Made by a program: the position numbers and the translations under genes
NCBI RefSeq assembly: GCF_035207705.1
Contig: NZ_CP128187.1
Location: 4,712,001-4,776,000, forward strand
Length of the DNA: 64,000 nucleotides
Direction of reading: 5' to 3'
Origin: Maribacter sp. BPC-D8
Lineage (GTDB): Bacteria > Bacteroidota > Bacteroidia > Flavobacteriales > Flavobacteriaceae
Shown: positions 1 to 8,251 of the stretch, one piece after another
How the letters are laid out: each line of letters begins with the position of its first letter
Numbering within the stretch: the first letter of the stretch is position 1
The notes under the pieces: generated by a model
Seen by the model: only the letters and a program-made list of their open reading frames with translations
What the model was told of the DNA's origin: nothing
The model's database searches: none

Positions 1-1
1 C

Positions 2-346
2 GCAGATTATGTAGTAACGCAAATGTTTTTCGATAATAAAAAGTATTTTGAGTTTGTAGAAGCTGCAAAAAGTATTGGAATTACGGTACCAATTATTCCG
101 GGTATCAAGCCAATTGCAGTGAAAAGGCATATGCAATTATTGCCACAGGTATTTAGAATTGATATGCCACAAGAGTTAATTGAAGCAGTTGACGGTTGTG
201 CTACAAATAAAGATGTACGTAAAGTAGGTATTGAATGGGCAATTCAACAATCTAAAGAGTTGAAAGCTGCTGGTGTGCCTGTGTTACACTACTATTCTAT
301 GGGGAAATCTGATAATATTAAGGCGATAGCAGAAGCACTTTTTTAG
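2..346 (+). CDS. metF: 5,10-methylenetetrahydrofolate reductase, C-terminal part
   Basis: The open frame runs in from the left edge of the window (codon phase starts at base 2), so only the last ~114 residues are present. MetF reduces methylene-THF to methyl-THF with a flavin, feeding methionine synthesis in the cytoplasm. The visible part carries the TIM-barrel end: a PIIPGIKPI strand, a helix with VKRHMQLLPQVFRIDMP, and the C-terminal GVPVLHYYSMG segment that corresponds to the substrate-side GVHFYT motif of the enterobacterial enzyme. The stop is TAG at 344-346. The real start lies outside the window. Confidence 0.9.
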   Translation, partial: ADYVVTQMFFDNKKYFEFVEAAKSIGITVPIIPGIKPIAVKRHMQLLPQVFRIDMPQELIEAVDGCATNKDVRKVGIEWAIQQSKELKAAGVPVLHYYSMGKSDNIKAIAEALF

Positions 347-363
347 TCTTTGGGTAGCTAGAT

Positions 364-487
364 TGTCAGTTCGAGTGTTTTTATATCGTAGAGTGTCGGA
401 GATGTAAAAATGTATCGAGAACCTTTGGAACATGAGAGCATCTCGATAAAAATTTATTCGTACCTCATAAATTCACTCGAAGTGACA
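364..487. repeat. ~125-bp palindromic intergenic element, copy 1
   Basis: Outer arms TGTCAGTTCGAGTG (364-377) and CACTCGAAGTGACA (474-487) are near-perfect inverted repeats. An inner pair, TGTATCGAGAAC and a degenerate ATCTCGATA arm, lies inside. Three further copies occur at 34549-34675, 51966-52092 and 52220-52343. This is the most diverged copy. It follows the metF stop and would fold as a nested hairpin in RNA or single-stranded DNA. Confidence 0.85.
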
Positions 488-522
488 TTGTTACTTCTGT
501 AATTACATAATTTGTAAGAAAG

Positions 523-557
523 AACTTTGTACTTTGTACATGGTACTTCGTACTTAT
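523..557 (-). repeat. Degenerate heptad array (TACTTNG type)
   Basis: Five successive 7-bp words, mostly TACTTNG on the plus strand (NNNAAGT-type words on the minus strand), run without a break between the palindromic element and the promoter of the next gene. The same vocabulary recurs near 24.1, 34.5, 36.5 and 52.4 kb. Confidence 0.7.
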
Positions 558-568
558 AACTATTTTTG
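534..568 (+). promoter_or_regulatory. Putative Bacteroidota-type promoter of the PagL-like gene
   Basis: TATTTTTG at 561-568 matches the -7 consensus TAnnTTTG exactly. A TTG at 534-536 lies 24 bp upstream, slightly beyond the usual 17-23 bp. Transcription would start about at the ATG at 575, implying a leaderless or nearly leaderless mRNA. The TTG lies inside the heptad array. Confidence 0.45.
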
Positions 569-574
569 CCCCCA

Positions 575-1672
575 ATGAATTTTAAGTTTTTATCCATTTT
601 ACTGATTTCAGTAAGTTGTTGTTTCGCACAAGAATCTGGTGAGCAAAGAAAGTATACACTTGATGCTAGTCAGTTCTACGGGTCTATAATTTTGCATAAT
701 CCAGATATATCGCATTTGATTACATCGCATCCTGCGGGCGTGATTTTGAGTTATAATCGAAAAACCTATGGTTCTGAAGAATGGGAAGAGTTATATAACT
801 ATCCTGATTTCGGGTATTCTTTCATTTATCAGAATTCGAATAATAGCACACTAGGTGATAATTACGGATTGTACGCTCATTATAACTTCTATCTTTTTAA
901 GAGAAATGTACAGCTTCGTGTTGGACAGGGTGTCTCTTATGCAACGAATCCGTATGACAAGGAAACTAATTTTAGAAATAATGCCTACGGTTCTGATGTG
1001 TTGAGTTCTACGTATTTAATGTTCAATTACCACAAAGAAAATATTATAAAAGGCTTAGGGTTTAAGGCAGGTGTTTCTATAATACATTATTCAAATGCCA
1101 ACTTTAGAGCACCCAATACCTCAACCAATACATTGGCTTTTAATGCAGGTGTTGTCTATGATTTAGATGGAGGTAAAGAAATAGAATATATACATCGCGA
1201 AAAAGAAAAAGTGACTGAGCCGTTGCGTTACAATTTTGCTTTAAGAACAGGTGTAAATGAGAGTGATGTCATTGATTCTGGTCAGTATGGTTTTGTTGTA
1301 CTTTCTGCCTATGCTGATAAAAGAGTAGGTCGAAAAAGTGCATTACAATTTGGGGTAGATGCGTATTTTTCGAATTTTTTAAAAGAGTTGATTAGATATC
1401 AAAGTATTGCTTTTCCAGAAAACGGAGTCGCTGCAGATGACGATTATAAAAGAGTGGGTGTTTTTGCTGGGCATGAGTTGTTCATAAATCGAACGTCGGT
1501 AGTTTCGCAGTTCGGATATTATGTGTATTATCCTTTTGATTTTGAGGGGCGAACTTATTTACGTGTGGGGCTGAAGCGTTATTTTGGAGATAAAATATAT
1601 GGTGCTGTTACCTTAAAATCTCACGGTGCAAAAGCAGAGGCTGTAGAATTCGGAATAGGAATAAGATTGTAG
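575..1672 (+). CDS. PagL-like lipid A deacylase family protein (acyloxyacyl hydrolase)
   Basis: A signal peptide (MNFKFLSILLISVSCCFA, cleaved before QE) is followed by an outer-membrane beta-barrel with alternating aromatic strands. Residues 171-173 are H-Y-S in the context IIHYSNANFRAPN, the PagL catalytic signature (His126/Ser128 in Pseudomonas PagL). By ungapped alignment the third PagL catalytic residue, Glu140, corresponds to Asn185 here. The family removes the 3-O acyl chain of lipid A in the outer membrane. At 365 residues it is about twice PagL length, as in other Bacteroidota members. I chose ATG 575, since the longer frame would start at a TTG at 566 inside the -7 element. Activity is inferred, not shown. 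Confidence 0.75.
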   Translation: MNFKFLSILLISVSCCFAQESGEQRKYTLDASQFYGSIILHNPDISHLITSHPAGVILSYNRKTYGSEEWEELYNYPDFGYSFIYQNSNNSTLGDNYGLYAHYNFYLFKRNVQLRVGQGVSYATNPYDKETNFRNNAYGSDVLSSTYLMFNYHKENIIKGLGFKAGVSIIHYSNANFRAPNTSTNTLAFNAGVVYDLDGGKEIEYIHREKEKVTEPLRYNFALRTGVNESDVIDSGQYGFVVLSAYADKRVGRKSALQFGVDAYFSNFLKELIRYQSIAFPENGVAADDDYKRVGVFAGHELFINRTSVVSQFGYYVYYPFDFEGRTYLRVGLKRYFGDKIYGAVTLKSHGAKAEAVEFGIGIRL

Positions 1673-1676
1673 AAAT

Positions 1677-2492
1677 ATGATGTTAGAAAATAGAAATCAG
1701 AAAATAGACTTTAAAGGAAGAGGTATTGGTAGAAAGCTTTTTGCCATGTCCGCCATTCTCGTCTTGTTACTATCGTTTATTTCTTGCGATTCGGAAAATG
1801 CTTCAGATTGTTTTCAAGAAACAGGTGATATCATAAGAGAAGAGGTTTTGGTTGCGGAATTCACTTCCATAACAGCTTTTGAAAATGTAGCCTTGGTCAT
1901 TAAACAAGGAGATACACAAAAGGTAGAAATCGAAACAGGAGAAAATCTGCGCAATGAAGTAGCTGCTGTTGTTGTAGACGGTAGATTATTACTTACCGAT
2001 ACCAATGAATGTAATTATGTACGCGATTATGGAACCACAGTAGTTTATGTAACCACTCCTAATTTAACCAGTATTCGTAGTAGTACCGGTTTTCCTATTC
2101 AAAGTGATGGAGTGCTGACTTTTGAGAGTTTAAGCCTGCTATCGGAAAGTTTTACAGATCCAGAGGCAGAAACCACAGATGGTGAATTTAATTTAGAATT
2201 AGATGTTACCAGTTTAAGCATTACAAGTAACGGAATTTCTTATTTCAAGTTAAAAGGTAGCGCAGAAAGTTTCAATATTAGTATCGCTGCAGGTGACTCT
2301 AGAGTAGAAACTCAAGATTTGATAACTCAACGTGTAAATGTGAAGCATAGAGGTTCGAATGATTTATTGGTGAATCCGCAAGAGAGTTTAACCGGAATTT
2401 TGAGAGGTACGGGAGACTTGCAAAGTTATAACCGACCACCCACAGTTGCCGTTGAAGAATTGTATAACGGTCGTTTGATCTTTGTAGAATGA
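1677..2492 (+). CDS. Head-GIN (DUF2807) domain lipoprotein
   Basis: A 271-residue protein with an N-terminal lipoprotein signal: hydrophobic FAMSAILVLLLSFISC with Cys37 as the likely lipidated residue. From about residue 60 (FTSITAFENVALVIKQGDTQKVEIETGENL) it has the start of a DUF2807 head-GIN right-handed parallel beta structure, rich in short strands such as LTSIRSSTGFPIQSDG. The function of this Bacteroidota-enriched family is unknown; an auto-adhesion or cell-surface role is usually guessed. It starts 4 bp after the PagL-like gene and overlaps the next gene by ATGA, so the three are probably co-transcribed. Confidence 0.8.
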   Translation: MMLENRNQKIDFKGRGIGRKLFAMSAILVLLLSFISCDSENASDCFQETGDIIREEVLVAEFTSITAFENVALVIKQGDTQKVEIETGENLRNEVAAVVVDGRLLLTDTNECNYVRDYGTTVVYVTTPNLTSIRSSTGFPIQSDGVLTFESLSLLSESFTDPEAETTDGEFNLELDVTSLSITSNGISYFKLKGSAESFNISIAAGDSRVETQDLITQRVNVKHRGSNDLLVNPQESLTGILRGTGDLQSYNRPPTVAVEELYNGRLIFVE

Positions 2493-3637
2493 ACCCGATA
2501 CTCAAATATCTAAAAAACGTATTTGCTGCTAAACGCGTTCTGGCAGATGACAGTCAGTTAATTGGATTGGTAAAAGCAGATTATTTACTTCAAGAATTAA
2601 TTAAACACGATAAAGCTCCCGGTATTGCAATTACCGTTTTAAAAGATGGGAAAACTATCTTTCAAAAAGGATACGGTTATGCCGATTTGGAACAAAAACA
2701 ATTCATTGATCCAAGAAAATCTATTTGCAGAGTAGCTAGTGTTTCGAAACCTATCGCTGCGACAGCATTGGCTTATATGGTGCAAGATGGTCTTATAGAT
2801 TTAGATGAATCTTTCTACACATATTTGCCAGATTACCCCAAGAAAGAATGGGATTTTACCATTCGTCAATTAGCTAGTCACACAGCAGGTATTAGAGTGT
2901 ATAAGGGCAAGGAATACGGATTGAATGAACCTTTGTCTATAAAAGAAGGTTTAGATATATTTAAAAATGACCCTTTGGTTTATGAACCGGGTACAGAGTA
3001 TTTATATACTAGTTTTGATTGGGTAATGATTTCTGCGGCAATGCAAGAAGCAAGCGGAATTCCGTTTGAAGAATATGTACAAGAGAAAGTCCTAAATCCT
3101 TTAGGAATGTTGAATACCTATTGTCCCGAATGTCATTACGAGTCCGGCTCACAGAACAGTAATCAAAAACTTGATGGTCCTGAGGTAAATGATATTTCTA
3201 CATCTGAAGTACAAAACCAGATTGCTACATTTTATACAAAGGGTATATCAGGATTTAGAAAGGCGATACTTGTCGATAATTTTTACAAATTAGCAGGTGG
3301 CGGTTACTTATCTACTTCCGAGGATATAGCAAAATTTGGACAAGCATTTTTAGATAAGAAAGTTGATATCGAACAAACCCTTTTGAATCAATTTTTAACT
3401 GCTCAGCAAGTTAGTGGAAATTCTACCTACTACGGATTAGGTTGGCAAGTTAGTGAAGATGCAAAAGGCAGAAAGTTCTTTGGACATGTTGGTAACGGAG
3501 TAGGAGGTTATGCTAATTTCTTTGTCTACCCTAAAGAGCAACTTGTTTTTTCAATTTTAGTAAACTGTACCGACCCTAAAATACAGACGGAATTAGATGC
3601 TGTAATCAATGGCTTTTTTGACGAGGTTGATTCTTAA
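2489..3637 (+). CDS. Serine hydrolase of the class C beta-lactamase/DD-peptidase family
   Basis: The 382-residue protein has the serine-hydrolase motifs in order: SxxK as S84-V-S-K87 (RVASVSKPIAATAL), a Y-T-S triad around 173-175 in place of YxN, and HVGNGVGG near residue 336 as the HxG/KTG box. No signal peptide is evident, since the N-terminus is short and polar, so it may be cytoplasmic or exported by other means. Family members hydrolyse esters, peptides or beta-lactams; the substrate cannot be told from sequence. It overlaps the head-GIN gene by 4 bp (ATGA), suggesting translational coupling. Confidence 0.85.
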   Translation: MNPILKYLKNVFAAKRVLADDSQLIGLVKADYLLQELIKHDKAPGIAITVLKDGKTIFQKGYGYADLEQKQFIDPRKSICRVASVSKPIAATALAYMVQDGLIDLDESFYTYLPDYPKKEWDFTIRQLASHTAGIRVYKGKEYGLNEPLSIKEGLDIFKNDPLVYEPGTEYLYTSFDWVMISAAMQEASGIPFEEYVQEKVLNPLGMLNTYCPECHYESGSQNSNQKLDGPEVNDISTSEVQNQIATFYTKGISGFRKAILVDNFYKLAGGGYLSTSEDIAKFGQAFLDKKVDIEQTLLNQFLTAQQVSGNSTYYGLGWQVSEDAKGRKFFGHVGNGVGGYANFFVYPKEQLVFSILVNCTDPKIQTELDAVINGFFDEVDS

Positions 3638-3708
3638 TGATTTAATGTTTTATAAGTTTTAAAGAAAGGGTATATTAGTCTCGCTAACCATTGAGATTAT
3701 AATACAGA

Positions 3709-5028
3709 ATGAGCTTACCAACAGAAAGCACCCCGGTTGTAGAAAATAAAAAGAACATAAAATGGCTTCAACAACTTAAAGAAGAAAGTTGGGAAGCAGA
3801 ATTGCTAGTCTCTGCAATTGCCATTTTTGGTACGTTTCAGTTATTTGGTTTTATAGAGTGGGTTACTAATAAATTAATAGACTTATTGCCTATTGAACAG
3901 CATATTTATGGTTACATAATAACTATTATAGGGTTGTTGGCTATTAGTGTTCTAGTGTCCATGTTTGTTATTCATTTTATTTTGCGAGCTTATTGGATTG
4001 GTTTGGTAGGCTTGAATTCAGTTTTTCCAGATTATAGTATTGAGGATAGTGCATATTCTAAAATTTATACAGAGAAGATTTTGGCTATACTGCCAAAGCA
4101 AGAAGATACTATACAGAAAGTAGATGAATTATGCAGTGTGATTTTTTCTGTGGCATTCACTATTCTTTTAATCTATTCATATATGTCTTTGTTTTTAAGT
4201 ATTTACATGTTGATATATAATTTATTATTAGATTATGTACCAAGTTCTATACTTTTAATACCTCTTTTTCTAATCTTTGGCCTTGTTGTATTTCAAACGA
4301 TTTTTGGTATTGTAGGAAATTTGAAAAAGTTCAAAAACAATGTTGGTGTTCAAACATGGATGTTCAAAGTTGTTAGATTGGTGTCAATGATTACTTACGG
4401 TCCTTTATATCGTAATTTACTTCAGGTGACTATGGTATTTGGGTCTAATTTCAAAAAGAAAAAATCATTAGTTTATCTTGTATTAATGTTTTTTGCATCA
4501 GGTATGTTTTTAACTTTTGTTAAAATTACTGACACGAATATTTTTCATTTAGTATTCCCAAAAGATCATGATGTTAGTCTTATGTATTTAAGTTATTACA
4601 GTGATCAAAATTCTGATGAATCGTTTTTGTTGACTCCTCAAATACAATCAGATATTATTGAAGATAATACCGTTAAATTATTTATTCCAGTGTTTCATCA
4701 TGAACGTAATTATCAAAAAAATAGTTGCGGTGAATTTAATGATGACGAAAGTTTAAGTAGTGATGAAAATAGGGCGAATAGTCGTAAATATCATCTAGAC
4801 TGCTATGATAAATACCATAGTATTAAGTTAAATGGTAAAGTTGTCAATATTGATTTTCTCAAAAAAGATCATGCCGTATCTGAGCAATTTGGTATTGTAG
4901 GTTTTATAGATAAAGAGTTCTTGCAGAAAGGTGAGAATACTTTAGTGGTAACAAAAAAGCTAGGCGATGTAAAAGAGTTTACGTGGACTATTCCCTTTTA
5001 TTACCAGCCCAATACAGGTTCAAAGTAA
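3709..5028 (+). CDS. Uncharacterised multi-pass membrane protein
   Basis: I do not recognise this 439-residue protein. Hydrophobic segments lie at about residues 32-50, 67-100, 143-173, 178-203 and 252-272, giving at least five membrane passes. A ~165-residue hydrophilic C-terminal domain follows, with a charged stretch (ECNDDESLSSDEN-like, around 345-360). The TM1 start (ESWEAELLVSAIAIFGTFQLF) and a glycine-rich TM2 are the most distinctive parts. It lies 71 bp after the serine hydrolase and 152 bp before the aromatic operon leader, so it is probably a single-gene unit. No function is proposed. Confidence 0.75.
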   Translation: MSLPTESTPVVENKKNIKWLQQLKEESWEAELLVSAIAIFGTFQLFGFIEWVTNKLIDLLPIEQHIYGYIITIIGLLAISVLVSMFVIHFILRAYWIGLVGLNSVFPDYSIEDSAYSKIYTEKILAILPKQEDTIQKVDELCSVIFSVAFTILLIYSYMSLFLSIYMLIYNLLLDYVPSSILLIPLFLIFGLVVFQTIFGIVGNLKKFKNNVGVQTWMFKVVRLVSMITYGPLYRNLLQVTMVFGSNFKKKKSLVYLVLMFFASGMFLTFVKITDTNIFHLVFPKDHDVSLMYLSYYSDQNSDESFLLTPQIQSDIIEDNTVKLFIPVFHHERNYQKNSCGEFNDDESLSSDENRANSRKYHLDCYDKYHSIKLNGKVVNIDFLKKDHAVSEQFGIVGFIDKEFLQKGENTLVVTKKLGDVKEFTWTIPFYYQPNTGSK

Positions 5029-5180
5029 AAAGTAGTTTTGTTGGTCAAATTATTGTTTGATTCAATTTTTAACACAAAACCTTCGCTTTTTGAGATAGAA
5101 ATTGATTTTTTTAAAAAAATAAAAAGGAAAACAACCATTTTTAAATATAATTACTACATTAGCCAAAGTTTACAAGCACA

Positions 5181-5252
5181 ATGACAAAACAATATTTCTG
5201 GAACGGTTTTTATTTTTACTTCTTTTTTAAGAGAGGTGCGGGACTGTTGTAG
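5181..5252 (+). CDS. Phe/Tyr/Trp-rich leader peptide of the aromatic amino acid operon
   Basis: A 23-codon open frame (ATG 5181, TAG 5250-5252) encodes a peptide whose residues 5-16 read YFWNGFYFYFFF: six Phe, three Tyr and one Trp within twelve residues. The tail is KRGAGLL. It lies about 120 bp before pheA, immediately ahead of an intrinsic terminator. Such a run of codons for the end-products of the downstream genes is the hallmark of a transcription-attenuation leader: scarce charged tRNA-Phe or tRNA-Tyr stalls the ribosome. No Shine-Dalgarno sequence is seen, as is usual in this phylum. The peptide itself probably has no further function. Confidence 0.88.
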   Translation: MTKQYFWNGFYFYFFFKRGAGLL

Positions 5253-5309
5253 TATATTTTAAATATAAAATAGAATCTAAGTTCCGATATATATCGGAAC
5301 TTTTTTTTT
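5239..5309 (+). promoter_or_regulatory. Attenuator: antiterminator/terminator switch before pheA
   Basis: The terminator stem GTTCCGATAT/ATATCGGAAC (5281-5300, extended by AA/TT) is a perfect hairpin followed by nine T (5301-5309). The segment CGGGACT (5239-5245), in the last codons of the leader peptide, can pair with AGTTCCG (5280-5286), the 5' half of the terminator, giving seven pairs including one G-U. A ribosome stalled on the Phe/Tyr run (5208-5228) leaves 5239-5245 free, so the antiterminator forms and the operon is read. A ribosome reaching the stop at 5250 covers it, and the terminator forms. The pairing is seen in the sequence; the mechanism is inferred. Confidence 0.82.
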
Positions 5310-5327
5310 GTTCAAAAATTAAAATTA

Positions 5328-5347
5328 CTCTAAGCGTAGTCGAAGGG
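5328..5347. repeat. Half-arm of the GCGNAGTCGAAG palindrome family
   Basis: CTAAGCGTAGTCGAAGGG resembles one arm of the 66-80 bp palindromes at 34805-34870 and 51838-51916, but no second arm is present. It lies between the attenuator terminator and pheA and is probably a decayed remnant. Confidence 0.4.
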
Positions 5348-5373
5348 TTTTGCAGTAAGTTGAAATGTGAATT

Positions 5374-6201
5374 ATGAGTTTAAAAATAGCCATACAGGGA
5401 ATTAAAGGAAGTAACCATCATCAGGTAGCAAAAGATTATTTTGGTGATGATATCGAGTTGGTAGAATGTCTTTCTTTCGATGCTTTGGTTGACAAGTTAT
5501 TGTCTAATGAAGCGGATCAAGGGGTTATGGCTATCGAGAATAGCATTGCGGGTTCGATAATACCGAATTACGCATTGGTGAATCATAATAACTTGAATAT
5601 TATAGGTGAGTATTACTTAAATATCCATCATAATTTAATGATGTTGAAGGGGCAGAAAATTGAAGATATAACAGAGGTCAGTTCTCACCCAATGGCATTG
5701 TTGCAGTGTAAAGAATATTTTAGACAATATCCGCATATAAAACTGGTAGAAGATGTAGATACTGCCGAGACAGCAAAGCGCATACAAGAGCAAAAGTTAA
5801 AGCATGTAGCGGCTATTGCACCAAATGTTGCAGCAGAATTATATGGTTTGGACATCGTAGCGAACGACATACAGACGATACAAAATAACGCTACTCGTTT
5901 TATCATTGTAAAGACAAAAAACAATGTGTTGCCAGAGGCTGATATTACAAAGGCTTCACTAAGGTTCATAACCGACCATAAAAGGGGGAGTTTAGCAGCT
6001 GTGCTTAATGTTATGAGCGATTGTAGATTGAATTTGACAAAAATACAGTCGTTACCAGTAATTGAAACACCATGGAAATATGCATTTTTTGTGGATGTTA
6101 CTTTTACTGATTATGCAGATTTTACTAAGGCTAAAAGTCTATTGAACATCATGGCAGAAGACTTTAAAGTTTTGGGTGAATATAAAAATGTAAGACAATG
6201 A
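5374..6201 (+). CDS. pheA: Prephenate dehydratase
   Basis: This 275-residue monofunctional enzyme converts prephenate to phenylpyruvate in phenylalanine synthesis. The catalytic domain (about 1-185) has IENSIAGSI at 54-62 and the active-site TRF motif at 174-176 (NNATRFIIV). A C-terminal ACT domain (about 195-270) should bind Phe. Its regulatory motifs read GSLA (205-208) and QSLP (225-228) instead of the GALV and ESRP of E. coli PheA. No chorismate mutase domain is attached; that activity is supplied by the last gene of the operon. It is the first gene after the attenuator and overlaps the aminotransferase by 4 bp. Confidence 0.95.
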   Translation: MSLKIAIQGIKGSNHHQVAKDYFGDDIELVECLSFDALVDKLLSNEADQGVMAIENSIAGSIIPNYALVNHNNLNIIGEYYLNIHHNLMMLKGQKIEDITEVSSHPMALLQCKEYFRQYPHIKLVEDVDTAETAKRIQEQKLKHVAAIAPNVAAELYGLDIVANDIQTIQNNATRFIIVKTKNNVLPEADITKASLRFITDHKRGSLAAVLNVMSDCRLNLTKIQSLPVIETPWKYAFFVDVTFTDYADFTKAKSLLNIMAEDFKVLGEYKNVRQ

Positions 6202-7346
6202 TACGTACTGCCGACAGGTTAAATACCATACAGGAATACTACTTCTCAAAAAAGCTGAGAGAGGTACGCGGCTTAATGGCGCAAGGTAAACCAATCATAA
6301 ATATGGGTATTGGTAGTCCGGATCTAACTCCGTCTCAAGAAGTATTGAATGCAATACAGAGCGCGGTATTAGAAAGCGGTGCGCATCAATATCAAAGTTA
6401 TCAAGGGTTACCTCAGTTAAGAGGTGCAATTGCTAATTTTTACAAGAAGAGGTTTAATGTTGATGCCGATCCTGAGTCTGAGATTTTACCATTAATGGGC
6501 TCAAAAGAAGGTATAATGCATATTAGCCTTTCTTTTTTGAATGAAGGCGATGAGGTTTTAATTCCTAATCCGGGATACCCAACATACACTTCAGTTACTA
6601 ATTTGGTGGGCGCAGTGCCTACATACTATGACTTGACTGAAGAAAATGGCTGGTTTCCAGATTTAGAAGCATTGGCAAAACAAGATTTATCTAAGGTAAA
6701 GATCATGTGGTTGAGTTACCCACATATGCCAACAGGTGCTTCGGCAACTAAAGAGCAGTTTGTGAAAATAGTCGACTTTGCAAAGCAGCATGATATTCTG
6801 TTAGTAAACGACAATCCGTACAGTTTTGTTTTAAATAACGAACCGGCGAGTATTTTGAGTATACCGAATGCAAAAGAGGTGTGTTTAGAGTTGAATTCTT
6901 TGAGCAAAACCTTTAACATGGCCGGTTGGCGCGTAGGTTTTGTATTAGGTAGCGAAGAGCATATTAATGCTATTTTAAAGGTAAAGAGCAATATGGACTC
7001 TGGTATGTTCTACGGAATTCAAAAAGGAGCCATAGCAGCATTAGAAAGTACCGATGAATGGTTCGAGAACTTGAATGCCGTATATAGTGAACGTAGAGAG
7101 TTGATCTTTGAATTGGCAGACACGCTTGGGTGTACATATGATAGAAATGCCGTTGGCTTGTTTGTATGGGCAAAATTACCAGAAGGCAGTGTGTCATCAG
7201 AAGAATTTATAGATAATGTATTATATACAAAAGATTTGTTCATTACCCCAGGTACTATATTTGGTAGTAATGGTGAAGGCTATATTCGCTTTTCGCTTTG
7301 TATAACAAAAGACAAAATAAAAGAAGCAATTAAAAGATTTAATTAA
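6198..7346 (+). CDS. PLP-dependent class I/II aminotransferase (probable aromatic aminotransferase)
   Basis: A fold-type I aminotransferase of 382 residues. Lys237 in SLSKTFNMAGWRVGF is the Schiff-base lysine; Asp205 and Tyr208 (VNDNPYSF) contact the cofactor; YIRFSLC near the C-terminus holds the carboxylate-binding Arg. The usual YPNNPTG box reads YPHMPTG (174-180), so the Asn that normally hydrogen-bonds the PLP hydroxyl is Met. Its place between pheA and tyrA, translationally coupled to pheA by a 4-bp overlap, points to transamination of phenylpyruvate and/or 4-hydroxyphenylpyruvate, the final step to Phe and Tyr. Sequence alone would also allow an aspartate or LL-DAP type substrate. Confidence 0.88.
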   Translation: MIRTADRLNTIQEYYFSKKLREVRGLMAQGKPIINMGIGSPDLTPSQEVLNAIQSAVLESGAHQYQSYQGLPQLRGAIANFYKKRFNVDADPESEILPLMGSKEGIMHISLSFLNEGDEVLIPNPGYPTYTSVTNLVGAVPTYYDLTEENGWFPDLEALAKQDLSKVKIMWLSYPHMPTGASATKEQFVKIVDFAKQHDILLVNDNPYSFVLNNEPASILSIPNAKEVCLELNSLSKTFNMAGWRVGFVLGSEEHINAILKVKSNMDSGMFYGIQKGAIAALESTDEWFENLNAVYSERRELIFELADTLGCTYDRNAVGLFVWAKLPEGSVSSEEFIDNVLYTKDLFITPGTIFGSNGEGYIRFSLCITKDKIKEAIKRFN

Positions 7347-7378
7347 TAAAAAGTAACAACTAAAGCGCAGCTTTAATA

Positions 7379-8245
7379 ATGAATGTATTTGTAATAGGTA
7401 TCGGTTTAATAGGAGGTTCTTTAGCGAAAGACATAAAGTCGGCAGTCGACAATGTTACTGTTTATGGCATAGAATCTAATGAAGCAAATTTAGCTGAGGC
7501 ATTGTCTTTGGGTATAATCGATAAGACGGCAACCTATCAAGACTTACAATTAGCAGACATGGTCATTGTTAGTATACCTGTTGATGTTATGGTTACAGAG
7601 CTTCCGGTAATATTAGATGCTGTTCATGAAGACTGTGTAGTTTTTGATGTAGGATCGACCAAATCTTTAATCTGCAAGGTTTTAGAGAATCATCCGAAGA
7701 GAAGAAACTTTTTAGCTTGTCACCCAATTGCAGGAACAGAGTTTTCTGGTCCGTCAGCAGCGATAACTAATTTGTTCAAAGACAAAACGAATATTATTTG
7801 CGAGGTAGAGTTAACTGCATTTAAGCTTCAAGAAATCGCTTTGAAAGTTTTTCAAGCAATTGGTATGAGAATACGATATATGAACCCTGTGGCTCATGAT
7901 AAGCACATTGCTTATGTTTCTCATTTATCGCACATAAGTGCATTTATGTTGGGTAAGACAGTAATAGAGAAAGAGAAGAACGAGCGCGATATTTTTGATA
8001 TGGCGGGTAGTGGGTTTAGAAGTACCGTACGTTTGGCAAAGAGTTCGCCAGCCATGTGGACACCAATTTTTAGACAGAATAAAGAGAATGTAGTCGAGAC
8101 ATTAGAAGAGTACATTCAAAATCTTATGGCATTTAAAGAAATGTTACAGAAAGATGATTACGAGGGCATTTATAATGAAATGAACAATACGAATAAGATT
8201 AAAGGAATATTAAAAAGAAATACCGTTAAACAAGAAATAGAATAA
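7379..8245 (+). CDS. tyrA: Prephenate dehydrogenase
   Basis: This 288-residue enzyme oxidatively decarboxylates prephenate to 4-hydroxyphenylpyruvate for tyrosine synthesis. The N-terminal Rossmann motif is GIGLIGGSLA (about 7-16), HPIAGTEFSGP starts at residue 115, and YVSHLSHISAF carries the conserved histidine region. No ACT domain is present, so feedback control may act through the attenuator and the DAHP synthase instead. It is third in the aromatic operon, 32 bp after the aminotransferase and 6 bp before the DAHP synthase gene. Confidence 0.94.
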   Translation: MNVFVIGIGLIGGSLAKDIKSAVDNVTVYGIESNEANLAEALSLGIIDKTATYQDLQLADMVIVSIPVDVMVTELPVILDAVHEDCVVFDVGSTKSLICKVLENHPKRRNFLACHPIAGTEFSGPSAAITNLFKDKTNIICEVELTAFKLQEIALKVFQAIGMRIRYMNPVAHDKHIAYVSHLSHISAFMLGKTVIEKEKNERDIFDMAGSGFRSTVRLAKSSPAMWTPIFRQNKENVVETLEEYIQNLMAFKEMLQKDDYEGIYNEMNNTNKIKGILKRNTVKQEIE

Positions 8246-8251
8246 GTAAAA

